64,000 nt of DNA from Monodelphis domestica (taxonomy: Eukaryota; Chordata; Mammalia; Didelphimorphia; Didelphidae): assembly GCF_027887165.1 (NCBI RefSeq), contig NC_077233.1, forward strand, positions 231,221,372-231,285,371, given 5' to 3'. The notes beneath the pieces were generated by a model. That model was not told the DNA's origin. It did not search any database and worked only from the letters and a program-made list of their open reading frames with translations. Shown one piece after another: positions 10,201 to 24,100 of the stretch. A program made the translations under genes and the position numbers. Every line of letters starts with the position of its first letter. Within the stretch, counting starts at the first letter, position 1.

Positions 10201-10369
10201 CAGGAATTTTTTTGGGCTTGGATCCAATTGGTATTGACTCTGTTTGTGACTGTTTCCAGGTGTTGGAAATAAAGAGAACAAGCAAGTGGAGGGATTAAAG
10301 AGAATGAACTTTTGGAGCTATCATTATGGAAGAGAAAGGGAAAAAAGAATCATGGTAATGCAACAATGA

Positions 10370-10532
10370 GAGACTGGTTGTAGAGGACCCTGGGAAAATC
10401 CCTTAACCCTATTTGCCTCAGTTCCTCATCTGTCAAATGAGCTGGGGAAGAAAATGGCAAAACACTTCATTATCTCTACCAAGAAAACCCCAAATGGAGT
10501 CATAGAGAGTTGTACATGACTGAGCAACAACA
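10370..10532 (+). repeat. tRNA-derived SINE, 3' part
   Basis: Carries the shared SINE phrases CTCATCTGTCAAATGAGCTGG, AAGAAAACCCCAAATGG and CATGACTGAGCAACAACA. Confidence 0.7.
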
Positions 10533-10974
10533 ATAAAAGAAAACTCATGGTTGTTTAACTTCTTTCAGTAGCATTCAGATACTCAGGAATAGAGGGAGAA
10601 AGTTGTCTCCCTGGTTTCAGATGGGTAGAGTGTTAATAGAAGGAAAGAGAGAGAATACTTTCTCTCCATGATAACAGCTATATCTGAATTATACCTCAAA
10701 GTCCTCCAAAAGTACCTTCATGTGGGGCTGCTGCTTTGAATCTACTACTTCCATTGTCATGACACTATTCTACTGTGTCCCAGCTGATCCCTTCACCCAA
10801 TATCCTCAGTGAGGCTCAAGTTGGACTCATGGGGATGCTGCCCCATTTCTTGTTGTGACTGTTCTTACAACTGGATTGCTGTTCATACACTGCCTCCACC
10901 TCCCAATCAACTGTCTCCCATATTTCTTGACTGAATTTATCCCAAGTTGGATGTTCTCATTTCAATTCTGACCA
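10533..10974. other. No recognised feature
   Basis: I see no gene, open frame of note or repeat that I can name in this stretch. Confidence 0.3.
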
Positions 10975-11765
10975 ATTATTTTAAAATTTAAAAATATTTA
11001 TTTGTTACATTAAAATGTGGTGGTAACTTCTTCCCTCTTACCCCTTTCTCCTTAAAAAAGGTGGTGTTTAACAAAAAGATATATGTATACATAAAATGAT
11101 GTCTTGCTTATTTCTATTTTTCAGTTTTTTCTCTGGATTTGAACATATACATGTCATTCTTCAAGCCATATTTCTTTTGCAGTATATAGCATTCTCTGGG
11201 TTTTGCTCTTTTCACGTAATTTCATTTAGGTCTTTCTATGTATTTTTTAAAAAGTTAACTTGCTTATCATTTCTCATGATGCAGTAATATTCCATCACAA
11301 TAATATGCCAAAATTTGTTTAACAATTCTCCAGTTGTAGGGCATTGTTTTAATTTCCATTTCTTTGCTACCACAAATTGATCTGCTATAAATATTTTAGA
11401 ACATATATGTTCTTTTTGTTTTTCCCTAATCACCTTAGGAAATAAACCTAATAGTGGTACTGCTGAGTCAAAACATATACGCAGTTATATAACTCTGACC
11501 ATAATCCAAATTGCTTTTCAAAATGGTTGGATCAGTTGACATTCAGTTCATAATACAACAGCATATCAGTGTCCCCATTTTCTATATCCCCTCCAATACT
11601 TGTCATTTTGACCTTTTATTGTTTTAACCAATCTCATAGGTATGAGGTGATATCTCAGACTTGTTTTGATTTGCATTTCTCTAATCCATAAGGATTTAGA
11701 GCATTTTTTTCATGTAGTTATAGATAGCATTGATTTCTTCACCCAAAAACTGCCTTTTCACATTT
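10975..11765 (-). mobile_element. Old L1 3' end
   Basis: In antisense it matches the L1 3' end: sequences for a small-ORF2 tail and the 'AATATTCCATCAC' and 'CCCCTCCA' landmarks seen in the younger L1 at 1-500. It is diverged. Confidence 0.7.
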
Positions 11766-12099
11766 TTAGATTTTAGTTTTTAAGAACTTGTTTTCTTCTC
11801 TGTAAAATATGAATAATCATCTTTGTACTACATAAATCAGGTTATTGTGACTAAAGCAATTTATAAAAGCTAGGACACTATATAAATGTAAACTATTATA
11901 GCTATTAGCCATTATATTAGATATCAATGCAATGCACACCCAGGACAATCAAAAGGTTGATTCCTTAGATCATGATCCTGAATAGGCTTTCCATTCCAAA
12001 GGATGCTGAGGCATTCTTCCTATAAAAACTACAGGAAGATCAACCCAGGCCTTAGCCAGAAATGTTGAAAGGTCAGTTAAAGAATTCCCCAGTTCCATT
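11766..12099 (-). other. Probable ACSM5 3' untranslated region
   Basis: This sequence follows the stop codon on the gene's strand. I see no canonical AATAAA close downstream, so the cleavage site is not placed. About 11800-11920 looks like the 3' part of a MIR-like SINE in antisense orientation. An old minus-strand L1 3' end follows at 10975-11765. Confidence 0.4.
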
Positions 12100-12183
12100 T
12101 TAATTCCCCCACTCTTTCTTTCTTAATATGCTCCTTTGAATCTTCCCGCTGACTGTCTTCGGCAGTTCTTGGACAAATTCCAC
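12100..12183 (-). CDS. ACSM5: ACSM5 last coding exon and stop
   Basis: The acceptor TTTTTAATTAG is followed by [17 protein letters not shown], containing the catalytic Lys567, and a short tail ending EWGN with a TAA stop at 12100-12102. It is too short to stand out as an open frame and was found by searching for the family's C-terminal motif. A tRNA-type SINE begins about 40 bases upstream in intron 12. Confidence 0.9.
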   Translation of the reverse strand: MEFVQELPKTVSGKIQRSILRKKEWGN

Positions 12184-15100
12184 CTAATTAAAAACAAAAA
12201 TAACTTCAATAAGTAAATAGATGGGAGGGGCAGCTGGGTAGCTCAGTGGATTGAGAGCCAGGCCTAGAGATGGGAGGTCCTGGGTTCAAATCTGGCCTCA
12301 GACACTTCCCATCTTTGTGATCCTGGGCAAATCACTTAACCCCCATTGCCTAGCCCAAGAGAGAAGGTAAGGGTTTTAAAAAAAATAAATAGATGAAAAA
12401 TTCTAGCTCCCTAATGTTATTTCATTTAAATCACCCACTAAGCTTGGGGGAGGGCTGGGAGATACTGGAAGCAAGGTGTTGGAGAACCATGTGATTGATG
12501 CTATTTCAACATTTGGGGTTCATTTGGATGAAATGGAGATTGTTCCATTCTTTGTACTTGTCTACTTGTCTTCCTTGCACCTAGCATAGTGCCTGACTCT
12601 TACTTAAGTACTTGGTGAGTCGTTGATTATGTTAAATCATTCTGATTCGGGTGAGTTACAAAGAGATCATCTGGCCACAAGTTATATTGATGAGAGGATG
12701 TGAAAGAGCTGAGTGTTTTTAGAATCAAAGGGACACCGAATTTGAGAGTTGGAAAGACATCATGACCCACTTAGTCCAACCTCTATATGAAAGGAATCTC
12801 CACTACTCTATATCTAAATCGTCTTACAACCCCTGCTTGAAGATCTCTAAGAATGGTAAACTCAACTCCTGAGTATAGCTTATTGCAGTTTGGGACAATC
12901 CTAATTGTTAGAAAATTTTTTCCTAACATTGGTCTTAAATTTGTTTATTTGCAACTGGCACTCACTCCTGGTTCTTTGTAGTCTTTGCTTATGTCAGGCT
13001 ACTATTCTCCTTCAAAACATCTCTCTAAATTTTTAGAACACAATTCTCCCGATTCTCCTCTTCCTAAAGGAGATCACAACATCTCAGTTTTCTTTGCTGA
13101 ATCTTCAACCAGGTATGTCTGCTAACCTTGGGTGTCCCACAGGACTCTGTCTTGGGCTTTCTTCTCCTTTTATATAATTTCACTTGGTCATCTCATTGGT
13201 TCCTATGAACTCAATGACCATTCTCATTGCTGATGATTCTCAGATCTATTTCTGCAGCTTTAGCCTCCTTGCCAATCTCTGGTCTTACATTTCTCACTGC
13301 CTAGTAGTTATCTAAAACTGGATATCCTGTAGCTATCTTAAACTTGACATGTCCAAAACTGAACTTATAATCTTTCCTCTCAAACCCTCCTTTCTTCCTG
13401 GCTTTTCTAATACTGTGGAGGGCACCATCATCCTCCCAGTCCCCAATCTTGCAACTTAGCTGTTGTCTTGGAATCCTGACTCTCCCTATTCTCTGATAGC
13501 CAATCTGTTGCTAAGATCTGTCCATTTAATCTTTCAAATATTCTCTTGTCTCCCCTGATACCGCCCATACCCTGGTGAAGACTCTCATAACCTCATGCCT
13601 AGACTATTATAGTAGTCTGTTGATTGGTGTCCCTGTCATGAACCTATTCCCATTCTAGTCCATCCTAAAGCATGGGTCTGTCCCTGTCAAAATCCATTCT
13701 TTTCACCCCATCTCACTACTTGATGAATTCCAATGGCTCTTTATCACCTCCAGGATCAAATATAGAATCCTTTGCCTTTCAAAGTCCTTTATAACCTGCT
13801 CCTCCCATCCCACCTCTCTGGTCTTCTTATACTTCACCTATACTTTATCTCTCTGCTTTTCACTATTATCCTCACTTCTTCCATCTAGTAACGTTGGCCT
13901 CCTTGCTGTTCCTCAAATAAGACACTATTTTCACTGGCTGTCCCTCATGTCTAAAATATTCTCCTTCTCATCTCTGCTTCTTGGCTTGTCTGATTTCCTC
14001 CAAGTTCCAGCTAAAATTCCTCCTTTTATAAGAAGCCTTTCTTAATCACCCTTGATTTTCATGCTTTCCTTCTGTTGATTTATTTCTTATTTATCACAGT
14101 TTGTGATAAATATTGTATTTATATACAGCTTGTTTATATGTACTTGTTTGCACCTTATCTCTCTCATTAGACTATGGGCTCCTTGAAGATGAGGGATGTC
14201 TTTTGCCTGTCTTTGCATCTCTTGTGTATAGCACACTGCCTGGTACATAGTAGGTGCTTAGTAAATATTTATTAGATGACTATTTCTGTTCTCTGAGACC
14301 AAACAGGACAAGTTTGATCCCTTCTCCCCATAATAGCTCTTTAAATATTTGAAGATGGCTATCATATCTCATTGGCCTTCTTTAAGCTAAATTTATCTTG
14401 TTTCTTCAATAGATTCACAGATACTATATACCCAAAGACTCTCACTATCCTGCTTTCTCCCCTCTGGAAACTTGCTGACATTTTCTTTACACTATGGTTT
14501 TCACCACTGAACACTATTTTAGATGCAGTCTTACTAAGGAACAGGAAAGGATGACAACAATGATGATGACCACTGTTGTTGTTACTACTACTATCATTAA
14601 CACATATATACTCTTAAAAGTTTGCAAAGCCCTTTACATACGTTAACTCATTTGATTCTCTTAACTACCCTGGAAGACAGGTGTTATTATTTCCTCCATT
14701 GTACTCTTGGGGAACCTGAGGAATTACAGAAAGTAAGTGACCTGTCCAGGATCACACAGTTCTGAGGCAGAATTTAATTTTAAATCTTCCTTATTCCAAG
14801 ACTCAGATCTATCTACTGCATGTTCCAACTAGCTGCTCTTAACTCCCTTCTTATGCCCAGAAGTAATGCCTCTCAAAGAAATACATAGTCATAGTTAGAA
14901 GGTTTTTTTTTTTGTATTTGTCATGCATGAGAGACTTCTAAACATTTCCAATCTTTTTTCTGTTTCTCCCATTCTGTACCTATGAAATGGATATTATTTT
15001 AACCCAGAAATAAGAATTCACATTTGAATTTGATCTTTTTATTTTCTTTAGCCCAACCTTTAAGTATATTAAGGTCTTTTGGGATCCTGTATCCTCCTAG

Positions 15101-18100
15101 ATTGATGCCAACTGCAAAATTTCTGAATATAGCATCTCTGCCTTTATCTAAGCCACTGGAAAAAAATGTGAAATAGTACAAGGTTAAGTCCAGAAACCAC
15201 TGGAGACTTTTTTTCTAGAATTTTCCTAGAAACTAGAGTGGAACTCACTGACCTAGAACTTGAAAATTCTATTTTCTATTCTTATTTTTGTATTAAGAAG
15301 TGCTGGTATCAATCAGTTTATTGAGTGGGGAAGCATGAGTTTAAATTCTGGACAAAGAAGTCACAATGCCTCTAGCCCCATGTTGGTGAACCTATGGCAC
15401 ACATATAAAGTTCACCATCACAGCTCTAACCTCTTTAATATATGAATCTCAAAATCATTGATATCACCATATGTTATAGGATGAAACACTAAAGTATACT
15501 AGAAAGAGTTTTGGGCCTGGGAGTTGGGAGATCTGAGTTCTAGATCTGATTCTAACGCTCCCTGGGACTTAGTTATATAACAGATATAGTGTTTCAAAGG
15601 GAAAAGTGTGCTAGGCTAAATAGAGGAAATACTCCAATTGATTTTTTTAAAGTTGTGCCTGATTTCATGATCTCATTTGGGGTTTTCTTGGCAAAAATAT
15701 ATAAATGGTTTGCCATTTTCTTCTCTGGCTCATTTACAGGTGAGAAAACTGTGACAAACAGGATTAAGTGTCTTGTCCAAAGTCACATAGCCAGTAAGTG
15801 TCTGAGGTTTAAAGGTCTGATAACTCTAAAAGTGCTTTATGAAAATACACTGTGTTATCAGTGCTGTCCCCCAAATTTCCTTGCTAACACAGAGGAAGGA
15901 TTTGAACCCAGGGCCTTCTCATTCCTGACTCTCTATTCACTGTTGAATTGTGCCTCTATTTTGGCAGTATTACTGAATCACAAACTGGTACTCGTAGTCC
16001 TCATGGACCTCAGAAAGCAGATTTTTATTTTCTGAGGATTCCCATTGGGAGGCTCAGAGGCCAAGTGGAGCCAGGATGAATGATCACTGACTATATTTCT
16101 GTATTTCATCTGACTATGAATCTACCTTGTGACAATTCACATTGGCTTTTTTACAGTTCTATGTTTGTCTTGAACTCAAATTGCCATTTACATTTTAATA
16201 TTTATATCTTGTCTTCCTATATAAATTGTTGCCTTTGAGAGTAAGTAGTACTATCGACTTCTTTGAGAAGATCTAGTTCCTTGGATGGCACCATGTTTGT
16301 TGCCTCTACTTAGAAATGGTTGCATTGCTTGGGTTTGGTCAGAGAGGGGCTTAAAAATTTTCCATCCCTTCCCTTTCTCTTTTCCTTTTCCCTTCCCTTC
16401 TGTGTTACCGTTCCCCCAAATTCACTCAATTTTTCATTGGTGATAAGGGTAGATCAACCTTGCCTCTAACTAACTCCCTTGCCCAAACCTTCAGAAGATG
16501 GTGGCTCCTAGTTCTCCAAGATACTCACCTTCCTTGGGTACTTGTATGGTGCTGTCAACTTTTTGACATGATCTTGCAGTTCCCGGGTCAGTTCCCCTGG
16601 GTCTTGGTTGATGAAATTTGAGTTCAAAACTACAAAAGCTTTTACCACCTGTATGGGAAAATCTATAAGGTCACCATCTGTCTCATAAAGAAAATTAAAA
16701 TGTTGATCTCTGCCCCTTAAATGCACCTTTGAAAAATGTCTAAATATTCCCTGGTCCACATGGAAAGATCCATTCCATCCCTTTGCTTCATCCCATCCTA
16801 GTCACTTGGATGTTATGAAGAGCACCAATATTCTTCTCTACCTGTTTGAACCTATATTTATGGAATCAGTGGCTTCTTATGGTTATGACCTGAAGGATAT
16901 TGGAGGACCTCCCTCCCCATCCCTATATTTCTTTATTTTTTTTACAACTAGTGCTTGAGAATCCTTTATTAGAATTTCCTGCATCCTTGTTAAGATATAC
17001 ATATCTCCAGGAGGGTAACACACTGAGTCATAAAATGAATCAAAGTGCCTCAGGGTTGGATTAGTTTCAAATAAGATAATTAGCTGAAGGATATTATAGG
17101 GTACGTATAGGGAAGGCAAAATTTTTTGGGTGTTGTTGGGCAACCAAAGTGCAACAGAACTCCCTTCCTAGTTCTCAGTCTTCTTTGGATACATTTCTTT
17201 TCTCTTTTTCAGAATTCTTGTTCTCTTCACAATTATCTATCAAAGTCCTTTCTCTTCTGATAAACTAATTCACACTAAAGTGTAAGTAACTATATTGGCA
17301 TTCAGGCTTTGATCTCTACTCACTATTGTTATCTATACCTGAAAAGTAACACTTGTATTCCTTTTGAATGCAAGTTCTTATAAAGAAGGGAATATGTTTT
17401 TAATTTTCTTTATAATCTCAGTGCTTAGCATAGTGCCTGGCAAACAGGAATCTTTATTAAAAACTTGTTAACTGACTACATATAACCCAATTTATGTCAT
17501 CTCCTCCCTGAAGCTTTCTATGATCCTTCCCAGTCTGTTATGAATTTTCTCTACTCAATTTCTCAGACTTTTTGAAGGTACCTTATTTATTTACTTTTGC
17601 ATTGCTTTTATATTATACTTATTTATACAGCAAGTGTTTGTACAATTTCAAATCCCCTTACTAGACTATAATCTTAATGAGAGCAGAGATTGCCTTATCT
17701 AAATTTTACAGTGTTAAACTGGCCCACTGCAGAAAGTAGGATGAAATAACTATTAAGTAGATATTAAATAAATAAATTTGGAATTGAATTGAATTGAAAG
17801 TGCCAGTATTTAATATGTTACCCTTCTGTGGGTATTTGCTTTTGAAAACTGGAAGAGCAAATTTCAAAGAAAGGAATGAATCACACTAATGGCAGAATTT
17901 TAGATACGGACATATTCTACCTATTTGGGATTGGGTGAGAGGTATTTGAGGATAAGCTGGCATCTTGATGTATCACTTGACACAAGCGATTCATGTATTC
18001 TATCTTATGGAGTGCCTGATAGAGATGGAATGTGGAACCTGCTATATTACCTCCCCCCTGATGGGGTCTGGACTGCTGACTGCGGCGGACTCAGCAACGG

Positions 18101-21100
18101 CAGGATGCTCTGACAGGGCGCTTTCTACTTCAAAGGGTCCAATCCGGTAACTGGAAGAAAGAAATGGATCCTTTAACAGATACCGTCCTAATGTTCTACC
18201 CGCTTGCCCACTATCACACTAAAAACCAGAGCCCCAGAGGAAAAGAAAAGCACCAACCAACATTTTTACCTTGAAGAATTGATCACATCATCCATTCTTC
18301 CTTTGAACCAGAAGTAACCATCCTCATCCATATGGGCACAGTCCCCAGTGAGGTAAAAGTCCCCCCGTTTGCAAGAGGCTGTTTTCTCCGCATTGTTCTG
18401 ATCACACATAATGAAAATTCAATAAAGGACATCCTTGGCATGAGTCTAGAGTAAAGGGCATATTTTGTATTGGGCTGATTAATATGGGCCAGAACAATAT
18501 TGTCCATGAAAGTTTGAGCAGGACAGTTGGCCCTCCATGAGGATGACCTGCTTATTTTAATAATGAATAAAAGATAACCAAGACCCAGAACAGAAGCCGC
18601 TGCTCTGTGAATAAAGTTCCACAATCAGAGATTCTTAGTAGGAAATATTTTCCCCTGAAACCAGAGTGCCACAAAATAGAAGGAGCACGAAGGGATCACT
18701 TTGTCTGGGTTTCTGTCTTTAGCATGTATGGTTATCTCTTGAAGGAAGAAAGTTTGGTACAGTGTACCTCTTTGGGATGTCTTTGAGATCAGAAGATGGC
18801 CTTAGGATCAGAGAACCTAGATTCAAATCTCACCCCTCTCACTTACTATCTGTATGACTTTGGGTGAATTCCATAACTTCCCTGGCATTCAGTTTCCTTA
18901 TTTGTAAAATGGGGATTTGGACTAGATGCTCCTAAGTGCAGTAATAATTTCTATAGCGAGGGGACTTAGTCCCTTCTAATTGTAAATCTAAGAACTCCCA
19001 AAGGAAGTCTGAGATCAGACAGAACAATTTCAGCTGCTTTGATCAGTGACCTTTTGCTTGAGCGCATATACATAATTATTAAAATTCTAATCATAATAGT
19101 AGAATTTCTCAATAAAAGGTCCAAATGTGAATAACCTTATGAAAAATTACTGATAGTAAAGAAAATGTAAATTAAAATCCCTGAAGTTTCACTTCAAATG
19201 AGCAAATTTGGTGAAGAATAATAAAAGATAGGAATAGTCAATGTTGGAAAAGTTGTAGGAAAAATAGCACACTACTGTGAATTGGCCCAATCATTCTAGA
19301 AAGAAATTTGGAATTATGCTAAGAAATGGCTAAGTTCCTACCCTAAGAGCCATAGTTCACACCCCAAGGAGGTCAAAGGTAAAAAGAAAAGTCCCATGTT
19401 CACTAAAATATTCATAGTAGCACTTTTGACAGTTCCAAAGAACTGGAAACAAAGTATGTGCCCACTGATTGGGGAACAGCTAAACAAATTATGGTATATA
19501 GATGAAATGTAGTACAAGTATTTCTTCCATATTGCAACTTTCCCCAATGTGGTTTTGCTAAATCACAGATCAACATAAGAAATTAAATGGAATTTGGGAG
19601 TTCGGTGGGAATCACATAGGACAGATAAAGGCCAATGGGTGATACAAAGTTCAGAAACACAGAAATGCATAAAATATATGTATAGTATTGTATAACATCA
19701 ACATATTTTACCTTTTGATACCCCCAATATACACAATTTTTAAGTTAAAATAAGTAAAAAGTTAACTTTGTGAAAAGAACCCCAAAGCTAGCAGATGACA
19801 CAAAGGTTAGAAATATAGGGATGCCTTAAAAAATTTATTAATAATAAACATCCCAAAAAAGAAAAAGAAAAAGAAAAAATTCAGACTTCTTCTCTGCTAG
19901 AAAGAGGGCCAAAAATGTTTATGTCAATTTTCCAGATCACAGAGATCCATAAGCCTTGTGATGTGCCAGGGATACCTCGATTATTATACAGTAAGAAATG
20001 GTGAAGATAGAGAATACAGAGATGTATAGGAAGATTTATATGAACGGATGCAAAGGGAAGTAATGGGGTCAAGGAAAACACATTAAAAATGTAAAGAACA
20101 ACATGACCCTACAGATTAAAGAAGTAAATGTATCTCCTTCCCTTTGTAGAGGTGGGGAAACTACTGTGGGTAGGAGTTATTTCATGTGCTGATGTGCTGG
20201 TTTTGCTGAACCACATCCTTCTTAGTTTTCCCTTTGTTATGATGGGTAATTCTTGGGCTAGGAGATAGGAGGGATAGATTTAAAAAGGAAATTGATGCAA
20301 AACCAAAAATATGCATAGAATATTTTGATTGCTTCTAGTGCTTCATATCTACAAACAAATTTACTTACCAAGTAGCCTGTGAAGAAACATACGGGCAGCT
20401 TTGGTTTGATCCTGATGCCAATGTTACCCTCTTTTCCTGGAGGGAGGATGTTGCCTTCATCATCTACTATCTAGAATAGAGAATGAGGCACAGAAGCACC
20501 TAGTGAGTTTGGGAGAACCAAATGCCCTTGCAGACACATCACAGGCACACTCAACATACAATCTGCTTGTAACAACTGCAGTTACAAAAACAACAAATCA
20601 TATCTCTATTGAGTTTGATGATTTATAAAATGTTTTCCTTGCAATGATACTATGCAGTAAGAAAAAACCATCTTGTTATTGGTGTAGTTCAGTAGAGTAG
20701 ACTCTTTGTGAACCAATTTGAGGTTTTCTTGGCAAAGATAATAGAGTAGTTTGCTATTTCTTTCCCTAGCTCATTTTTTAGATAAGGAAAGTGAGGTAAA
20801 CAGGGTTAAATGACTTGCCCAGGATCACAAGGTATTTGAGTCTAGACTTGAACTCAGGAAGATGTCTTTCTGACTGTGCCACCTATCTAGACATGTGAAG
20901 TCATCTAGGATAACTCAAACAAGAATTACTCATACAAAATACCCAACAATTGGGCATTTAGTTTTTGTATAAAGAGTTCCAGAGGTGGTCCAGTCTTTCT
21001 CTTAGGTAACTTCCATTTTTTATTTGGATAGTTATAATTCCTTAAAAACAAACTTAAAGTTGTTGGAGAGGCATAAAGAGAGAAAGGTTTTGAAGGACAA

Positions 21101-24100
21101 GACACTATGCAAGCGACTAAGCTGGGGACATGTTTTATCAATCAAGACGAAGATTCTAAAATGGAATGTTCCCAGGAGGAGTGGCAGTTGAACTGATGAG
21201 GGGGAGGGGCTGAAAGTGTCACTCTCTCTCTCTGGCAGTTGAGGCTGGTAGTTGAGGCTGGCTGATGACCCTGATTGTGCTGGCTTGTTTTGGGGGGCTT
21301 TCTGATCAAGGGGAGACCCCTGCTCTCTCTGAGATTTTGACTGACCAAGAGTTGAGATTTTTCTGTCCACAGAGAGAAGAGAAGAAGGAGAAACCTGGCT
21401 GAAAGACCCTGGTGGGGCTGATTTGGTTTTGGGGTTCTCTGGCTTTGGACAGCTGAAGTTGACAAGAAGGAGAAACTTGGCTTTTGAGTTGGTTGTCTCT
21501 CTCTGAGAGTTTAAGCTGGCCAGGAGAAACTGAGAGATATTTCATGGTGTTGTAAAATAAGAAAGATCTTAGCTGTTGTTCTCCATTTATCTAACTATTC
21601 CTCTTCTCACCTTTGTTATTGGACAATTTCCATAATCTTCTCAAATTCCCCTTATAGATTAGGGAAATTCTCATCCCACTTTCCTCAGTTTCCCCATCCT
21701 GTTATCCCAATAAACCCCTACTTGAAAAAGGAAAAGAAAAGAAGACCTTATAGTTCACTTAGGGGGGAGGGAAGAAGCCAAAGGCTTCAAGAAGTATTGG
21801 GAGGTGGGGGAGGCAAGGGAGGAGAGGGTTGGAAAAGGGAGGGAGTGAAAGGAAGAGGAGGTTAGAAAGATATACTGATCCATCAGTCATCAATAGGGAT
21901 CAGCAGGCAAAACCCAGAATAAAGCCCAGAGCAGTCCTCTGTGTACCAGCATCCCTGTGTGCCAGTATCCCCGTGTAGCAGCATTCCCCTGTACTAGCAG
22001 TGTCTCTCATCTATCCCCATTGTAACTAGGAGATCCTCAGGGTGGTTCTCCTCTAGCAGCTCATTGCAACAAGAAACAGTTTCCCCCAGTTTACATATTC
22101 TATTTCAAGCATTAATAGTTTCCCGGAGTTTCCCCTCAGTTTACATAGTCTATTTCAAGTGCCAAAGCATTCAGTCATTGCAACAAGTAATAATATCATT
22201 CACAGATTCACATCAGTTTACCACTTCTATTTCAAAGTTGACTCTAAAACATCCTCTCATAACTCTATGTTTTGTCCTCTGGACCCAGTCAGAAATCTCT
22301 TCCATGTTATAGTCTTTAAAATACGTATAGACAGAAGTGATCTCTCCCCCTTAAGTCTTCTCTCTCTCTATTAAACACCCCTTCAATAAATTCACATGAC
22401 CGTGAGCCCCTTCACCCTCTTGACTTCTTTAATGGTCTACAGTTTATCATTTTTTTTCCTTCAGAACAATACTTTAGATGTGATCTGGCCAAGGTATATT
22501 TCAAGATAATCATTTCCCTATTTCTCAACATGTCTGTCTTTATATATATATGATATATATATATGATATATATATATATATGGCCCAATATTTCAATACT
22601 TACTAAATCTACATTTTACATTTTGGCTCAAAGACATAAAGCTATAGTCATGGAGTTAGTAAATGTGAGGATCAGCACTTAGATATTTTTGATACTCAAG
22701 TCTGGAGTGCTTTTTGTGCTGTGGTCTCAGACGTGTTCATCCAATTCTTTCTCAAACTAACCTCTATCTCATTGGGTCAGGAGTTTCTTACCTGGACATC
22801 ATAAGGTGGAAAAGCTTTTCCCATGGAACCTGGCTTGATTTTCTTGCCTATTTGATTGCCGCAGATCAAAGTCTGGAGAGAAATTAGGTAAGATCATTTG
22901 CCAACATTCTGTGGTTCTGTTATTGTTGGATATTGTTGGTAACACTGATATTTTTGGATATGCTTAACACCTAAAGTAAAGTATGTCTCTTCCTCTCCTC
23001 TGGAAGCACCCCACCTCCCTTTTTAATGATACTAGATTTAGAATATGGAAAGCAGTGGAGTTAAAGATGGTACCAGTTTCTAGTCTAGGTATCTGAGTGA
23101 ATAGTGGCATTGCTAACAGAAATAGAATAGCTAAAGGGGTGAAGGTTAGGTTTAGGGTTAGTCTTATGTGGATATACATTATTCTGAAGATAAAATATGT
23201 TTTACTGATGAAATTTTAGGGATTATTTAAGAGATGGAAGAAGTATTGGGGGGACAAGAGACCTTACTATAAGACCCAGACTGATTCAATCCATCAGTGC
23301 TCAGAGAGGTCTAGGGAAAGTACTAGGATCCAGAAATGTTTGTTCAAGATCTGAGAGGTCCATGGAGGACAATCCTCATTCGAGGTTCAAGGATTCAGCA
23401 GCAACTTACAGTTTCAGACTGGCCATAGCCTTCATATAAATCCACACCTGTCTGACTCTTCCATTTTGTTCTTACATCGGGATTAAGGCTCTCTCCTCCT
23501 GCTACACAGTGTCGCAGGCTCTTGAATTTGTACCTTTGTTGAGGAGGAAGAGAAGGTGGCTCTAGTTAGGGACTTAGCCAGGATGCATTTTCCATGGTCA
23601 TGGACACTGGGCTTCTTCCCATACCTCAAATGATGTAACCCCTTTAGATCCCTATCTGCTGCTCTTTGGGTGCTCTTAATTCTCTATTTTATAAGCTGAA
23701 GACTTTGGTGCCTAAGGAATAGGTCAAGACAATTGCAACTTATAGAAATAAATGGTTTTATGAATAATACAAAATTAGCAAATAATACTTTTAAAATTTC
23801 TGTTTGTCTTTGGAACTAGAGTCACAGAGTTAGGAAGGAATTCCAGGGCCATTTAATTCAATATTTTTCTGGCCAAGAAAGTCTTCTACAGTTTATTAAT
23901 TTGAGACTAGGACAAATCACTTGTGGGACTTTACTTTCCTTACCTATAAAAAGAGGGGGTTGGACTAAATATTCCCCAAGTCCGTTCTAACTCAACTTCT
24001 AAGATCCTTTCACTGATATTTTACACGTTTTCTGTCTTTGATCTTCAACAAGTTGGATAACTTCTCCTCAGTGATATTGGGGGGAAAGACCCTTCCACAT

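Larger units (their letters stand above)
12740..15260 (-). mobile_element. CR1/L3-like LINE, interrupted
   Basis: Three blocks (12740-13078, 14287-14545, 15040-15260) follow the order of a CR1/L3-type 3' region read in antisense. Landmarks include the TTGTTAGAAAATTTTTTCC type motif, the ATTTGAAGATGGCTATCAT block and the CTTTATCTAAGCCACTGG block. The gaps are filled by an L2 and a SINE. Family call is from memory of CR1/L3 patterns. Confidence 0.5.

Noticed and set aside
12227..12392. A tRNA gene
   Set aside because: The head resembles a tRNA (A and B box), but the A-rich tail and many genomic sisters show it is a SINE.
16883..17143. Minus-strand frame of 86 residues in ACSM5 intron 11
   Set aside because: It does not resemble any ACSM segment, lacks fitting splice sites, and exons 11 and 12 already join in phase without it.
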